Source: Motacilla alba alba
Taxonomy: Eukaryota > Chordata > Aves > Passeriformes > Motacillidae
Direction: 5' to 3'
DNA length: 64,000 bases
NCBI RefSeq assembly: GCF_015832195.1
Contig: NC_052028.1
Location: 5,933,501 to 5,997,500 of the forward strand
In this document: piece after piece, positions 53,510 to 64,000 of the stretch
Numbering within the stretch: the first letter of the stretch is position 1
Layout: each line of letters opens with the position of its first letter
Position numbers and translations under genes: made by a program
Notes under the pieces: generated by a model
What the model saw: the letters and a program-made list of their open reading frames with translations, nothing else
Databases searched by the model: none
What the model was told of the DNA's origin: nothing

Positions 53510-54461
53510 CACCTCGAGGACGGGGCTGTGAGAGCAGCAGGGAAAGGCCTGAGGAAGCCTGGGTGGAAAGCTGGAAACCTTGCCACTCAGCACTTGGAGG
53601 GAGACTGCCTCTCAATCTTCCTCCTCCATAAAACAGATCAGGTGGTTTTAAAGCAAAACCTTCAGCCTGCTCTAAATGCCTGGGCTTCTCCTTGAACTTG
53701 TCACCAGTGGGAAGGAGGAACAGAGGACATGGAGAAAAAGATAATGTGGCTTGACAACAAGGCCAAAAACAGCTTTATGCTCTTTTTTTCTGTGACAAAG
53801 GAACAATCTGACTGTAAAATTCTAAAATAATGGGTTAGCTCCATAGCTGAGTCATTAAAAGGTGTCTCGCATTTAATTCTATGTCAGAGGCAAAATTCTT
53901 TTGGACAAAGCACTCTGCTTATGCCATAAACAAAAGCAGGAACCAGCCGCTCCCCTGTGCAACAAAGGGACAAAAAGGAAAAGATTTTTGTCATGGGAAT
54001 GCCCACAATTATATCACAGTGACACTGATTTGTGCAAAAGCTTATCTGCTTTCTTGTTTCTTCCATTTCAAGACAGTTTCTTTTCTTGCCTTTGAGCCAG
54101 GTCCTTGCTATGAGAGGTACAGGGGTCTGAAGGAGAAAGCAGAGTCCTGCCCAGAGGCAAGAGGAGGCGAGATTTTATCAGAAATGGGCCCTTTTTCAGA
54201 ATTTTGAGACATTTGGGACTTGTACAGATGTGAGTTCTCATTTTTATTATTGCAGTGAGAGTATTCCCTTATGAAAAGCCTTCTGAGCTTCAAGCCACCT
54301 TTTGGTTTCATTAAATGGACCTTCCCTCCTCAGTGTGCACCTCAGAGAGGGTAAATTTGATATCCACAATCCTTAATGAGGTGACAGGATTTTCTCTTCT
54401 GGAAAGGGGTTGTTCTGTCAATCCTATTTTGGGTCATTCCTTTGGTAGCTAGAAGTTAGGG

Positions 54462-54546
54462 CACCCTGAATATATTCTTGTATAGATAATAATAAAATAT
54501 ATTCCTGTCTAATATATTATAGGACACTCTGAATATATTCCTGTCC
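54462..54546 (+). repeat. Degenerate repeat of AATATATTC(C/T)TGT
   Basis: The core AATATATTCCTGT or its one-base variant occurs three times (about 54469, 54496 and 54533). Two of the copies are preceded by a CAC-CTG context. It lies about 300 bases before LTR copy B. Confidence 0.55.
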
Positions 54547-54861
54547 CTCTTCCCCTGAAGACCCCTAAAAGCAGAAACAATGAACAGATCTCCTGCATCA
54601 CCTGGTGCCCTCACTCCTTAAAAATTGAGGTAATTTTTGTTTCTCCAGATCAAGCTTCTTTTTTAGAAGACAAATCCTACATCTCAAAGAAGCAGACCTA
54701 AAACAGCATAGAACAGTATAGCAACAGGCCAATTTCCCCATGCTTGCCCCTTGTAAATCATAAAAGTGTGTTTTGTATTAGAGTTTCCAATGCAATAGCA
54801 ATTCCAACCCTATATCCCATAGATCCTATACATCAGGTCAAAATAGAAACAACCTGCAGAG

Positions 54862-54867
54862 CAGGAG
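54862..54867. repeat. Left target-site duplication of LTR copy B
   Basis: CAGGAG directly precedes TGTCACAG and recurs at 55234-55239 directly after GCCTACA. Confidence 0.75.
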
Positions 54868-55233
54868 TGTCACAGCATATATCACAGTGGAGAGAGCCAC
54901 AATACACAGAGTGTCACAACACAATTTCAGAAGGCTTCAACCCATACAGAGTAACAACTCATCAGAAGGCTTCAAGCGTCTGCCCACACAGAGTAACATC
55001 ATGTCACTTCAGAAGGCTTCAAGCACCTGCCCTTATTGTTCTTCAGACCAGCCTTTTACCCCTCATGTTGATGCAGTGCCCCTGTGTGCCCTCTGCTCCC
55101 TTTGGTGGTTTCAGTGCCCCTGGGCACTCCATGGCTCATTGCTGTCAGTGCTGTCACCTGCTCCTCACAGCTGTGCCCACTGGGGATGAGCTGGGCCAGC
55201 CCCGCTCCCAATCGCACAAACTGGGTGCCTACA
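54868..55233 (+). mobile_element. Solo-LTR-like element, copy B (3 internal repeat units)
   Basis: This 366-base element is of the same family and orientation as the one at 19778-20101. It starts TGTCACAGCAT and ends GCCTACA. CAGGAG flanks it on both sides (54862-54867 and 55234-55239), a different 6-base duplication from that of copy A, so the two copies are independent insertions and not one duplicated segment. The 42-base length difference equals one extra tandem unit: units lie at 54904-54943, 54944-54985 and 54986-55032. The terminal 198 bases (55036-55233) differ from copy A at about six positions, while the 5' third differs more. A 6-base duplication suits an ERV2/ERVK-like or alpharetrovirus-like origin (inference). 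A 211-codon open frame running through it is fortuitous. Confidence 0.78.
54904..55032 (+). repeat. Three-unit tandem repeat inside LTR copy B
   Basis: Units of 40, 42 and 47 bases each open with A(C/T)ACAGAGT and share CAGAAGGCTTCAA before a terminal CCC. Copy A has only the first and last units (19814-19900). The array therefore varies in copy number within one LTR family. Confidence 0.75.
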
Positions 55234-55239
55234 CAGGAG
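55234..55239. repeat. Right target-site duplication of LTR copy B
   Basis: CAGGAG matches 54862-54867 exactly. Confidence 0.75.
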
Positions 55240-55327
55240 GATCTGAGTTTTCTCTTAGATTTGGCATAAACCCCAATACTGAGTGCTTTTGCAGACAATT
55301 GGGAAAGGAGGAAGCTGCAGAAGAATC

Positions 55328-55346
55328 TTTTTTTTTTTTTTTTTTT
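55328..55346. repeat. Poly(T) tract, 19 bases
   Basis: An uninterrupted T run about 95 bases after LTR copy B. No polyadenylation signal is in place on the minus strand. Confidence 0.85.
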
Positions 55347-55688
55347 ATGAAATCAAAAGACCACAAACCTTCAAATTGAAACACAGGGTAACAACATTGC
55401 CCACAGAGAGAAGAACCAAGAGCTGCAGGCACCCATCCATTGCTACTTTCTTCTGCTGTGACCATTTTAACCTCACCAGAACCACACTCTAACTGTGATC
55501 ACAAGCAGCAGGACACGATGCCCATCTCAAGTGAGGAAAAAATCAACCTCTTAATACACCCAAAAAAGTGCCTGAACAAAATATAGGTTTTCCTCCTTAT
55601 AAGTATAGATTTTTACTCTGTAAAAAGCAAGGTCAGAATTGTGGGTGTTGGTTTAGCAGGAAAAGAATCTAATTGGAACATATTTTTC

Positions 55689-55729
55689 ATTGAATTAAGT
55701 ACAAGGCAGAGAAGTTCATTTAATTCAAT
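55689..55729. repeat. Inverted repeat, 10-base arms
   Basis: ATTGAATTAA (55689-55698) and TTAATTCAAT (55720-55729) pair exactly. A GT/AT step can extend the stem by two pairs. It lies about 450 bases after LTR copy B. Confidence 0.55.
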
Positions 55730-56039
55730 AAATGCAACAATAAAGAGAGCTCCAAGCATCAGATCTTTGTGGCAACAGTGTTTAGGTTCACCCTTCACAT
55801 TAGCAGCTGGAAGACAAATCAATCACAAACTGAGAAACACTTGAGCAGGGCTAACTCCAGAAGACCCAGGGCAGCAGCACAAACACACGTTACACATTCT
55901 GCAAGGTTAAATTAATGTGAAGTAAATTCCTCAAGTTATGTAAATAAATTATAGTAATGTTGTCTGACAGCTCGTATTAAGTGAGATTAATTCAGCAAAC
56001 AGAAAATATGCAGGGGACTTAACACCCTCACAATATCCC

Positions 56040-56275
56040 TGTTCAACTTGTGGCAACCAGGCAAAGCTTCAGAGCCAGGGAAGCTGCTGCAGCCCGGGAG
56101 CCCCAGCAGGGCAGGGCTCTGGGCAAGGGCATTGCTGAGGCTCAGCCCAGCTATCACACTGCCAGCAGAGCCTGCCTGCAGAGGGAGGGACACCCGGAGC
56201 TCTGCAGAGCTGCTGGGAAGGGCAGAACCCTGAGAAGTGAAGCAGAGAGCTCTCTGCCTCTTAGAGAGCTGTAAA
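56040..56275. other. GC-rich patch in AT-rich surroundings
   Basis: Sequence rich in GCAG, CAGGG and GAGCTC-like words (CAGCCCGGGAGCCCC near 56091) with very few CpG, so it is not a CpG island. Open frames on both strands here reflect the low stop-codon density of GC-rich DNA. Nature unknown. Confidence 0.35.
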
Positions 56276-57219
56276 CTGACCATCAGGGAGGTTTATAAGC
56301 TGTCCAATCTGTGTACAGACAAACCAAAGAGCTTCTAGATAATTCAGAGGAAAAAGGAACTGGGTTTGAAAAATTCAAGATCTCCCTCTCTCTCTCAAGC
56401 CTTTTTTTTAAACCATCTTCTCTCAGAATCAAGACCTCAAACATAGACAGCAAAAAATCTACCAGGAATACCAGCAGAGAATCACTCCTCCATAATTAAC
56501 ACTGATATCTCCATTCTTCTCTAACATTGTGAAAATCTTCCTGACCCAAGTGAAACTCTTTCCTCTTTAGGGGAAAATGATACAATTCCATCAAAGCCAC
56601 CAAAAAAGGATTCATCTTTTGTCCTATTCTCCCCCTTCAGATAGGCTTGGTATCCAGTTTCTGGAAGGTCCATTCTCTGAATCTGCTTTTACACATAAAA
56701 GAATGTATTTCTGTAGTGAAAACAAAGCACCACATAGACACATACATCCACACTGCTACAGCAAAAGGAGAGCAACTCACTGAACTCTGGGCTTTTGAAT
56801 CTCAGCCCTAATCATTTCACCATCCAAAAAAAGAAAACTGTTGAAAAATGGATTTTATTCTAGTGATTTGGTATTATAGTAGTCAGTTTATAGATCAATA
56901 TGAAGAGGAAAATACTTTCATTAAAGGAAGAGTAAATGAAAAAAAAAATTGTTTGGAAACCTCAAAGTAACTTTATCTGTGGATCACAAGAAAACTAAAG
57001 ATGTGGAGACACTGAAAACAGCACTCTGCCCAAAACCATAAGCCATTCATTCCACAATACATTACCATTAGATTAAGACTGACCTTATCCATCTTTTCTG
57101 TGATCTTTTTGCAGGTGTGACTCAATTCTAGCAAGCAAAATAGTCCTGCTCTTGTTAGGTTTAATCTTGCTTCTTAATCTTCCTTTCAAATTTCATCTTA
57201 AATTTCCTGCTTTCAAGTA

Positions 57220-57620
57220 TCAAGCCAAATTGATTTGATGCTTAATCCTTGACAAATAAATAATGAGCCTTTGAATTAGCCCACGTGTGATAAGGCAATG
57301 ATCCCATTATTTCTCACATTCGTATAATCAGGCAATGATTAAATTATTTCTAATGTCCTCAACATGAATGCAAAAATACACTAAAGAGATCTTTAACAAT
57401 GCTCCCCACCATGTTTTTTTATTAAATGCTCTTAATTTGAGTATTTTATCACATGATTACACTAGCTGGGCCATAAGAGCTTATTTTAATGAGAATGGGA
57501 AGAGCTTAAACCGTGGGTGTTCTGCATATCTCTTTGACATCTTTACAACCATTTGCCATTTTGAGTGTGATTAGCTGAATAGCAACTATTAGGAAGGTTG
57601 ATTAATACTTTTTAAATATG
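57220..57620. promoter_or_regulatory. Regulatory-looking block with E-box and 37-base repeat
   Basis: CACGTG at 57282-57287, a degenerate 37-base direct repeat (57293-57366) and several TAAT/ATTA cores occur in otherwise unique AT-rich sequence. Confidence 0.25.
57293..57366 (+). repeat. Degenerate 37-base direct repeat
   Basis: AGGCAATGAT at 57293-57302 recurs at 57330-57339. In both copies ATTATTTCT follows three bases later, giving two units of period 37. It lies inside the regulatory-looking block at 57220-57620. Confidence 0.5.
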
Positions 57621-57965
57621 TCAAATCTTGGATAGCACTCAGCTTATTTTTGTGGGGGAAAAGACTGAAACAAAGACTTCCACTATCTCCACCCAAGGAC
57701 ACAGCACATTTTCATGTGGGTAACAAAGAGAAGACCTCACACACTGCCAGCAGCACTGACATTCCTATTTACAGAGTCCTGGACTCATATTTGATATCCA
57801 AGGACTTGATTGATATCATGTCCACATTAGAGGCATGAGTATGATTCCAGTTAAAGAAATGGTGTAGGCAGAGTGGTTTCAAAGGGTGCCTCCAGGACAT
57901 TGCTATTGATAGCATTCACCTCTCAAAGTGCTAGGAATCAACATGAAATGCCATTTAACATCCTA

Positions 57966-57991
57966 TTTTTAAAAAAGGGTTTTTTTAAAAA
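57966..57991. repeat. A/T inverted repeat, 11-base arms
   Basis: TTTTTAAAAAA (57966-57976), GGGT, then TTTTTTAAAAA (57981-57991). Low complexity makes chance likely. Confidence 0.5.
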
Positions 57992-60900
57992 TCCCCACAT
58001 ATTGAGCTTGCAGAACAAAGAAGTGCATTAAAAGCAGTGGTAAGGGTATTAAAAGGCAATATTTGATGTATGCTTATCTAGTACATTAATATTGAATCTG
58101 GCTGTGATATGAGTTGCACTGGTTAAAATTACATATTTCTCTTTTTCCTTGAATCAGAGAAGGCAGTTAAAGGAAAAATCAATATCTAAAGCTTACAAAG
58201 CCAAAAATCTTCTTTCAGCACTAAGATAGCATAGTGATAAAGGCCATGAAAAAAAGGTCAGAATATATAAAATAGTCATTAGATGCAGACAGACATTTGT
58301 AACACACACTGAAATTAGTAATGCCTTGCTCTTACAGAGGTTTACCCGAAGAGCTGCTCCTGCCAGCACAACACACCCTCTTCTTTCCATGAGCCCACAG
58401 GGATGCAGAACATGCCAAAAGTGAGTAGACTTCCCTGGACTGAGTGCCATGATTGTGGGAAAGGGATGGGGAGAACTGCCCTGCTGGCACTGAAACCAGC
58501 ACAATGTTCTGTCATTCATGCTACTGTCCATCCCTAGGGGCAACAATCACCCAAGTGAAAATATTCCTCTAGAGGAACTTTAGGATGCTCCAAGTCTCTG
58601 TAGGTGGCAGAAAAAACCCAAAAGGCAGAAGGCTTCATAGTTCACCAGGAGTTTCTGAGTTAGTGCAGCCCTTTGCAAACAGGTGAGAGACAAAATGCTT
58701 TGAAGATGTGGAAATGGATCAAGTGGCATGAAGCCAGAAAATAATTTCTTAATGTGTTTTCCATTGGCTATAGCTCGTGCCCAGCATGGAAAAAGAAGAT
58801 GGAAAAATCAGAGAACTGGCACTACTGATATTTCTCTGAGGAAGGCATCAGTCTGAATTCCCTGCAAACTCCTCTGTGCCTGCAGTTTGCCCTGGTGTGC
58901 CGTCACATTTAAGGAGAAAGGGGCAGAAAGTAAGACTGTAAGGAAGCCTGGAAGAAAAGATGAAAGGGAAATGGAATAAGAAACAAATCACTGCGAAAGG
59001 GAAGAGTGTTAAAGCAGTAACAGAGATCAGCATGTGCAAGCTAAGAGTGTAAAGAGGAACAAAAGGAAATGGGAAGATACAGCAAAACTTATTAACTATC
59101 ACCAATGTCTTGTATTGCCTGTCTGAAGACCACAGAGCAGGAGGGAAAGGAAGCATTCCCAAGGAACTTGCCTATTACTTCTCAGGTAGGGGTGGGTGAG
59201 CTGCCTTTTTATATATATAACACACTTCTCCATTCCTGCTCTCACTACTCTTAAAAGAAGTTGTATCTATCATGACTATATGACAATTCTGAAGGAACAA
59301 AATTTACATTTTTGTCCCCCAAGCACTGAAGGTGGCAGAACATACTGATGCAGGGAAAGGAGTTCATTTTTAAACACAAAATAAATGGAGAGTGTAGGAG
59401 AATGGAGAGAGAGTTACATTTACTTTTGAAAAACTGAGGAGACAGAAAGCTCCTTTTCCAAGATGACCTTGCAACTCCTACCCTTGAGGGCCCAGCACTT
59501 GCAGATGGGAGCATCAGGCATGGCTTTCCGTGGCCTGTGCTGGTACAGGGACGATTTGTGAAAATGTCAGAGCAGCAGTGGAAGCATGAAATCTTCCCAC
59601 AAGTGATTCCCTATTAGCATCCCACTACTTTAGCTTTTACACTACCATCCCAAAAACTTTATCCAGCAAGCTGCCCCATGTAACAGCCCTGCAGTCACAT
59701 AAGTTTTCCTACAGCAAAGCAGGTACTAAACAAAGAACCCTCCCTTGATTTGTGTGCAGAGGAAAACCATATTTTTGCCATCACTCTCTGTTTTTCATGA
59801 GCAGAATAAAATGGCCAAAACACTGAGTCTCCATGAAGGAGCAGGGAGCATGCCTGTCATTTTGCAGCAGGATGCTGATCTGCAGGTGGAACGACTGCCA
59901 GGGCTCCAAGGCTGCATTGCCCCACCCCTGTCTGTATGGTTAAAGCCATGGAGCACAGAAAACACCTCCCTAACAATTCACAGCTAAGTACACACACAGT
60001 CATTTACTTTCCAGCAGTGAAGCAAGGCCCTTTCCTCAAAGTTGAAGCAGTGGGTGGTGAAATTCAGGGCACAGCTTAAAAATGTTCCCCCAAAAAATGT
60101 AATTATACACAAATATGAATGCAGTTCTAAATTTGTGGGAAGTTACAAGTAAGTACATCGTTACTGTATCACCTGGCATCCAGCACTAGAGCTAAGAGGA
60201 CAGAACACACTTCAGAAGTAGGCTGGAGCTACAGGCAGCAACAGATTGCTGCCGTTAAAATGACATTTATCAAAACACTATCAAAGAGTTTTTAATTTCA
60301 ACAGTGAATAGATGGTCCTTAGTAAGATTCTGAGCCAGAAAATATACAGAAGTGGCCAACAGCCACATCCATACCCACAGTACTCAGCTAGTTATTATGA
60401 CAAGCAGCAAAGCAGTTATAAAACAGTCTTGTCTCATTTCCTCCAAAATATAATCCTACTACCATTAGCATTTGCTGTGTCCTGAGAGTGCTTCATATGA
60501 ACCACTCTGCAAAGAAATGGAGAGGACAAGCAGCATTTCCCCATAGGACAAGATAAATCCAGTATCACAATCATTTAATGAAGGCTACAAATCCTACTAA
60601 GTGGTTTTTTTTCATTTATAAGCCCTAGATAAAGGGCAGGACAAACTGTGGTTTCCCTCCAGAATGCTCCAGACAAAGGCAATGCCAATTTTGGCCTCAT
60701 GACAATATGTTAATACAAGAGTAACTGCAATAAAGCCTTTACAAAGAACACCACAGAGTATATGTTTTAGTGACGGTGCCACAAAACTGGTGTGTTTTAG
60801 CAGCATAATTCCCCATCACTATAGTCATGCTTCAGTGAGGTGCAGTCATTTTCCAAAGATAACACTCTTAACAGTATTATTCCATTTCTTTTATGCTCTG

Positions 60901-61671
60901 TAATAAACAGGAGTTTCTGTTCCTTCATTTGGCAGATGCTGGAGCAGAACCAAGCCTGTTGTTCCTTGCCACTGAAGCTGTTATACTGCTTTACAAAACA
61001 TTTTCACGTGCCGTTTTCTCATTATCAGATCAGTCAATGGGACCTTTCCAAGTCAATCTTTACATTATCTGATCACAATAAAATACATTAAAGACAGAGG
61101 AAACAGATTAGAACAAACTATAAATTAACTCCCACACTCTTCTTGCCTAATCTCTTGGATTTGAGATTTCACAAAAACAAACCAACCAGAGCTATTACAG
61201 GACACAGAAGAATCACTCTGCTCAGATCCAAAGACCTTCTCCAGGTTCTCTCACTAAGAAAACAGCTTGCAGTATCATCTTCACGCAGTAACTATCACAA
61301 CATCTTCAAATATCAACACACACCTGGAGAAACAGAAACTTCTACTGAGATACTGAGAAACAGAAACACGGCCCAGGCTGCACCCAGCTGGCAGCACATG
61401 CAAGCTTAGCCTCACATCCTGCAACTTCATTCTGCAAAAGCAAATGAAGAATAAAATGATGGCTCATTCTCCCTCCAGGTTACCTTTGCTTCGGCCTCCA
61501 TCACGCCCCACCCAGACTGCTCCCTACCAGACAGCCTTCAGCAGGGGCACAGAGCACAGCCTCATCCACATGATTCCTTCCCCATTCAGGGTTTAATGTC
61601 CTGCATTTAATGTTCAGCATCACCGTGCTTCTGTAACTCAGAGAGCCTTTCCAACAACACTTACACACGAG

Positions 61672-61736
61672 ATTTTTACACATTTTTTACACATTTTTTT
61701 ACGCATAATTTCATTTTTTACATATTTTTACACAAA
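61672..61736 (+). repeat. Imperfect tandem repeat, about 12-base ACATTTTTT unit
   Basis: Successive TTTTTACACA, TTTTTTACACA, TTTTTTTACGCA, TTTTTTACATA and TTTTTACACA segments form a degenerate minisatellite, interrupted once by TAATTTCA. Confidence 0.65.
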
Positions 61737-62568
61737 GTTTCATAATTTCAAAACAAATTTTTAGTCTCCAGGACAGCACTGGATGAAGAACAAGAAGAGT
61801 TCTGTTCACATGCCAGCTGTCTCAAGCAAAACAGTCACATTTGTCATTCCCCTTTCAAAAGGCAAAAATCCCCACTACCCTCTCTCAGAGTTGCTCATAG
61901 CTTTGCATTCTTCTTCATCAGCCAAAAAAGACTGCCAGCCTAACACATCTATCCCACTTAATTTGCAGAGCTCCTGCTTCCCCTTGCTGGCTGACAGAGT
62001 GGGACTGAGGAGTGGAGGCTTCCCTGCTTCTGCACTTCCTTAGACTTCAATCTCCCCAGCAGCCACACCAGCCCTGGCCAAACCATTTTCATTACAGGAG
62101 CAGGGACCCAAAATTGAGGGCTACAGCTGTCAATTTAAGAATTAGGCAAAATGGTCTATTTTACCTGCCAGTGAATGCAATAATAAGAACATTTACTTCC
62201 AATTTTCCCACTGCCAGAATCTGCCAAGAAGAACCAACATGTACGAATATTGTCTTTATTTAGATTGATTTGATAATTCTTCTTGTGCCTATAACCCACG
62301 TCTATCTATGTACCTCCAGTTCTCTGTACAGTGCTCCAATGCAGAGAGAAATAACTTGCTAGGAGCTTTAACCACACATTAGTTTGCATTATCAGCACAG
62401 ACACGCTGAACTAGTGAACCATGGACACAGCCTCTCAACCCCCTTCCAACACTGCAAGAGCTGATAACACACTTGCCATCCAAACTGAGAGACAGCAGAA
62501 GTTTATTCTCCCTCTCCCCAGCGCAACAGGGTAGATTCTGCTGCACTTTGCAGGGCAGTGCAGCGTCA

Positions 62569-62598
62569 GTGCTGTGATACAGTGCAGTGTCACAGCAC
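62569..62598. repeat. Inverted repeat, 9-base arms, 12-base loop
   Basis: GTGCTGTGA (62569-62577) and TCACAGCAC (62590-62598) pair exactly, with the GCAGTG-rich loop between them. The surrounding 62540-62605 repeats CAGTG and GCAG several times. Confidence 0.55.
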
Positions 62599-63809
62599 AG
62601 CAGAAAACAAGCAGGGACAGCATAAGGCCACTGGAGATGGGCAGCTGGATTTGCTGGTAATCCACGTTCCACTGAGCCTTCCAAGTGGATGTCAATTTAA
62701 CATCTATACCCTCTCCATCAATTAGTATCACATTGACAAAGCCATACATATGCATATGTGTATTTTCTTTTTACATATGCATGCCTGTCTGAGCTATCTG
62801 CTCAGCAATCAATCCTCCTTTAATCAGTTCCCCATTAAATACAAACTCCTACATCTTCGCACCCTGCTTTACCTCATCACGACTATGAAAATCCCTTTAT
62901 AATGACTAAATTGGCCTTTTAGCAGAACAGTTCATCTGATGGAGGAGGGAAAGGGATACAAGGAAGACGCCAACTGTGCAAGTCAGAGTTAGAAAACAGG
63001 AAAAGTCTTTGTACCCTTTAAAAACATTGTTAATTAAAGTAGTAAAGTCATCCTCAGCACTTGAGAATTCTGAGAAAAAGCTTATTACATGGAAAGTGCT
63101 TGACAAATCTGCTATCTCAGGTTTTCCACGTAAAGGTTTCAGAAATTCCAAACCTTAGAGAAAAACTGAAGTATTTCACCCTGTTTATCCCCTCCTGAGA
63201 CATGGAGTAATAATATGGCTTATGGGGTTATGCAAAGAAATCCTGATTTCGTAAAATCATTTCTGTAGATATGTTAATAAAAAATGTTCCAGCAAAGTGA
63301 GATCATAGGGGAAAATACTATTTCCACAGGAATGAGAAACACATCACTGAATCTGCTCAAACTGTCACAAAGAAAATGAAAAAGGACAAAATTTGGGGTG
63401 AGGCTTTCTTTCCCCTAAATATACAATCCCTGTAGTTCCTGAAATGCCACAGATTTGTTGCAACAGGCTTAAAAAATTATGTCCAAATTTTTGTCCAGCT
63501 TGAAATAAAAAGCCCTGATTGACAGCAAAAATAGGTCTTTCCTAGCAATCAACATGCTTTGTTTTTCAGCCTCTCTGCATTTTGTGGAGAACAGCCCAGA
63601 TTTTGGCAGATTATTTCATTAGGGGAAGCTTGCAGTTTAACTAAATGTGACTTTCTCAACAGAAGATTGGTATCAATCATTTCACATATTTTAAGCTGAC
63701 TTGATGATTCATCTTCAGGAAACCTGTATGAAAATCTAGAGTTATGGCTGATCAACAAAATTAAAGGTGCCTATCAGTTCATTTTACCACTTACACTATT
63801 GTATCTTTT

Positions 63810-63826
63810 CACACACACACAAAAAA
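63810..63826. repeat. Short (CA)n with A run
   Basis: CACACACACAC followed by six A. Confidence 0.6.
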
Positions 63827-64000
63827 GCAACAACCCAAAAAATCCCAAACCTAGTCTGTTTCTTTACTTGTTTTCCTCCATCTTCCTTCCTTTAACATTT
63901 AATTCCAAATGACATTTAACTCCAAAGACATCCACTGCAATCCACTTATCTGAGGAAAGGTAGGAAGAATCCCAGCTACAGTCAACCATGAGTCAGCTGC

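Larger units (their letters stand above)
48991..54861. other. No gene seen
   Basis: AT-rich unique DNA with A-rich tracts (51416-51434, 52057-52131), the TGATTTCTCAG repeats at 52283-52332 and a small GC-richer patch near 53500. All open frames are short and unrecognised. Confidence 0.55.
55240..64000. other. No gene seen
   Basis: Unique DNA with the GC-rich patch at 56040-56275 and the block at 57220-57620. A purine-rich stretch lies at about 58905-59080, a degenerate minisatellite at 61672-61736 and a GCAGTG-rich hairpin at 62569-62598. No coding region is supported. Confidence 0.55.

Noticed and set aside
54744..55379. 211-codon plus-strand open frame, the longest in the window
   Set aside because: It starts at TTG, runs through LTR copy B and reads the poly(T) tract as a phenylalanine run. 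The repeat's low stop density explains it.
48507..63826. Repeated short units as a CRISPR array
   Set aside because: Only microsatellites and two LTR-internal arrays are present; no regular repeat-spacer pattern exists and the genome is eukaryotic.

Overview
This 64 kb window looks like non-coding DNA from a vertebrate nuclear genome, most likely a bird and plausibly a songbird. The sequence is AT-rich with frequent short A and T tracts. Recognisable interspersed repeats are few. The clearest is an antisense CR1 LINE 3' end at 23681-24218, the typical avian retrotransposon. I saw no mammalian Alu or L1 sequence and no bacterial gene organisation.

I find no protein-coding gene I can defend. 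Open reading frames are short and scattered on both strands, several start at TTG, and none gives a protein I recognise. The longest (211 codons, 54744-55379) runs through a repeat and a poly(T) tract. The window is best read as a large intron or an intergenic desert. No tRNA, rRNA, snRNA, known miRNA or CRISPR array was recognised.

Layout. 1-14200 is unique AT-rich DNA with several blocks that look like conserved regulatory DNA. 14210-15020 shows an abrupt switch from purine-rich to pyrimidine-rich sequence. 19778-20101 is a solo-LTR-like element with a target-site duplication. 23681-24218 is the CR1 copy. 24219-26500 is a somewhat GC-richer stretch with two perfect inverted repeats. 30880-31180 is a CpG-containing block of unknown type. 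40687-40741 is an exon-like segment flanked by good splice signals. 43452-43550 is a G/T-rich low-complexity tract. 48727-48990 resembles the 3' end of a polyadenylated retrocopy on the minus strand. 54868-55233 is a second copy of the LTR-like element with its own, different target-site duplication and one extra internal repeat unit. The remainder is unique AT-rich DNA with minor simple repeats.

The best-supported observation is the LTR pair. The two copies are full-length, in the same orientation and about 35 kb apart. They begin TGTCACAG and end CCTAC(A), are flanked by AGAGCA and CAGGAG duplications respectively, are nearly identical over the last 198 bases, and differ by one unit of an internal tandem repeat. 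I did not find a previously undescribed multi-gene system here. The remaining findings are modest and marked as such.
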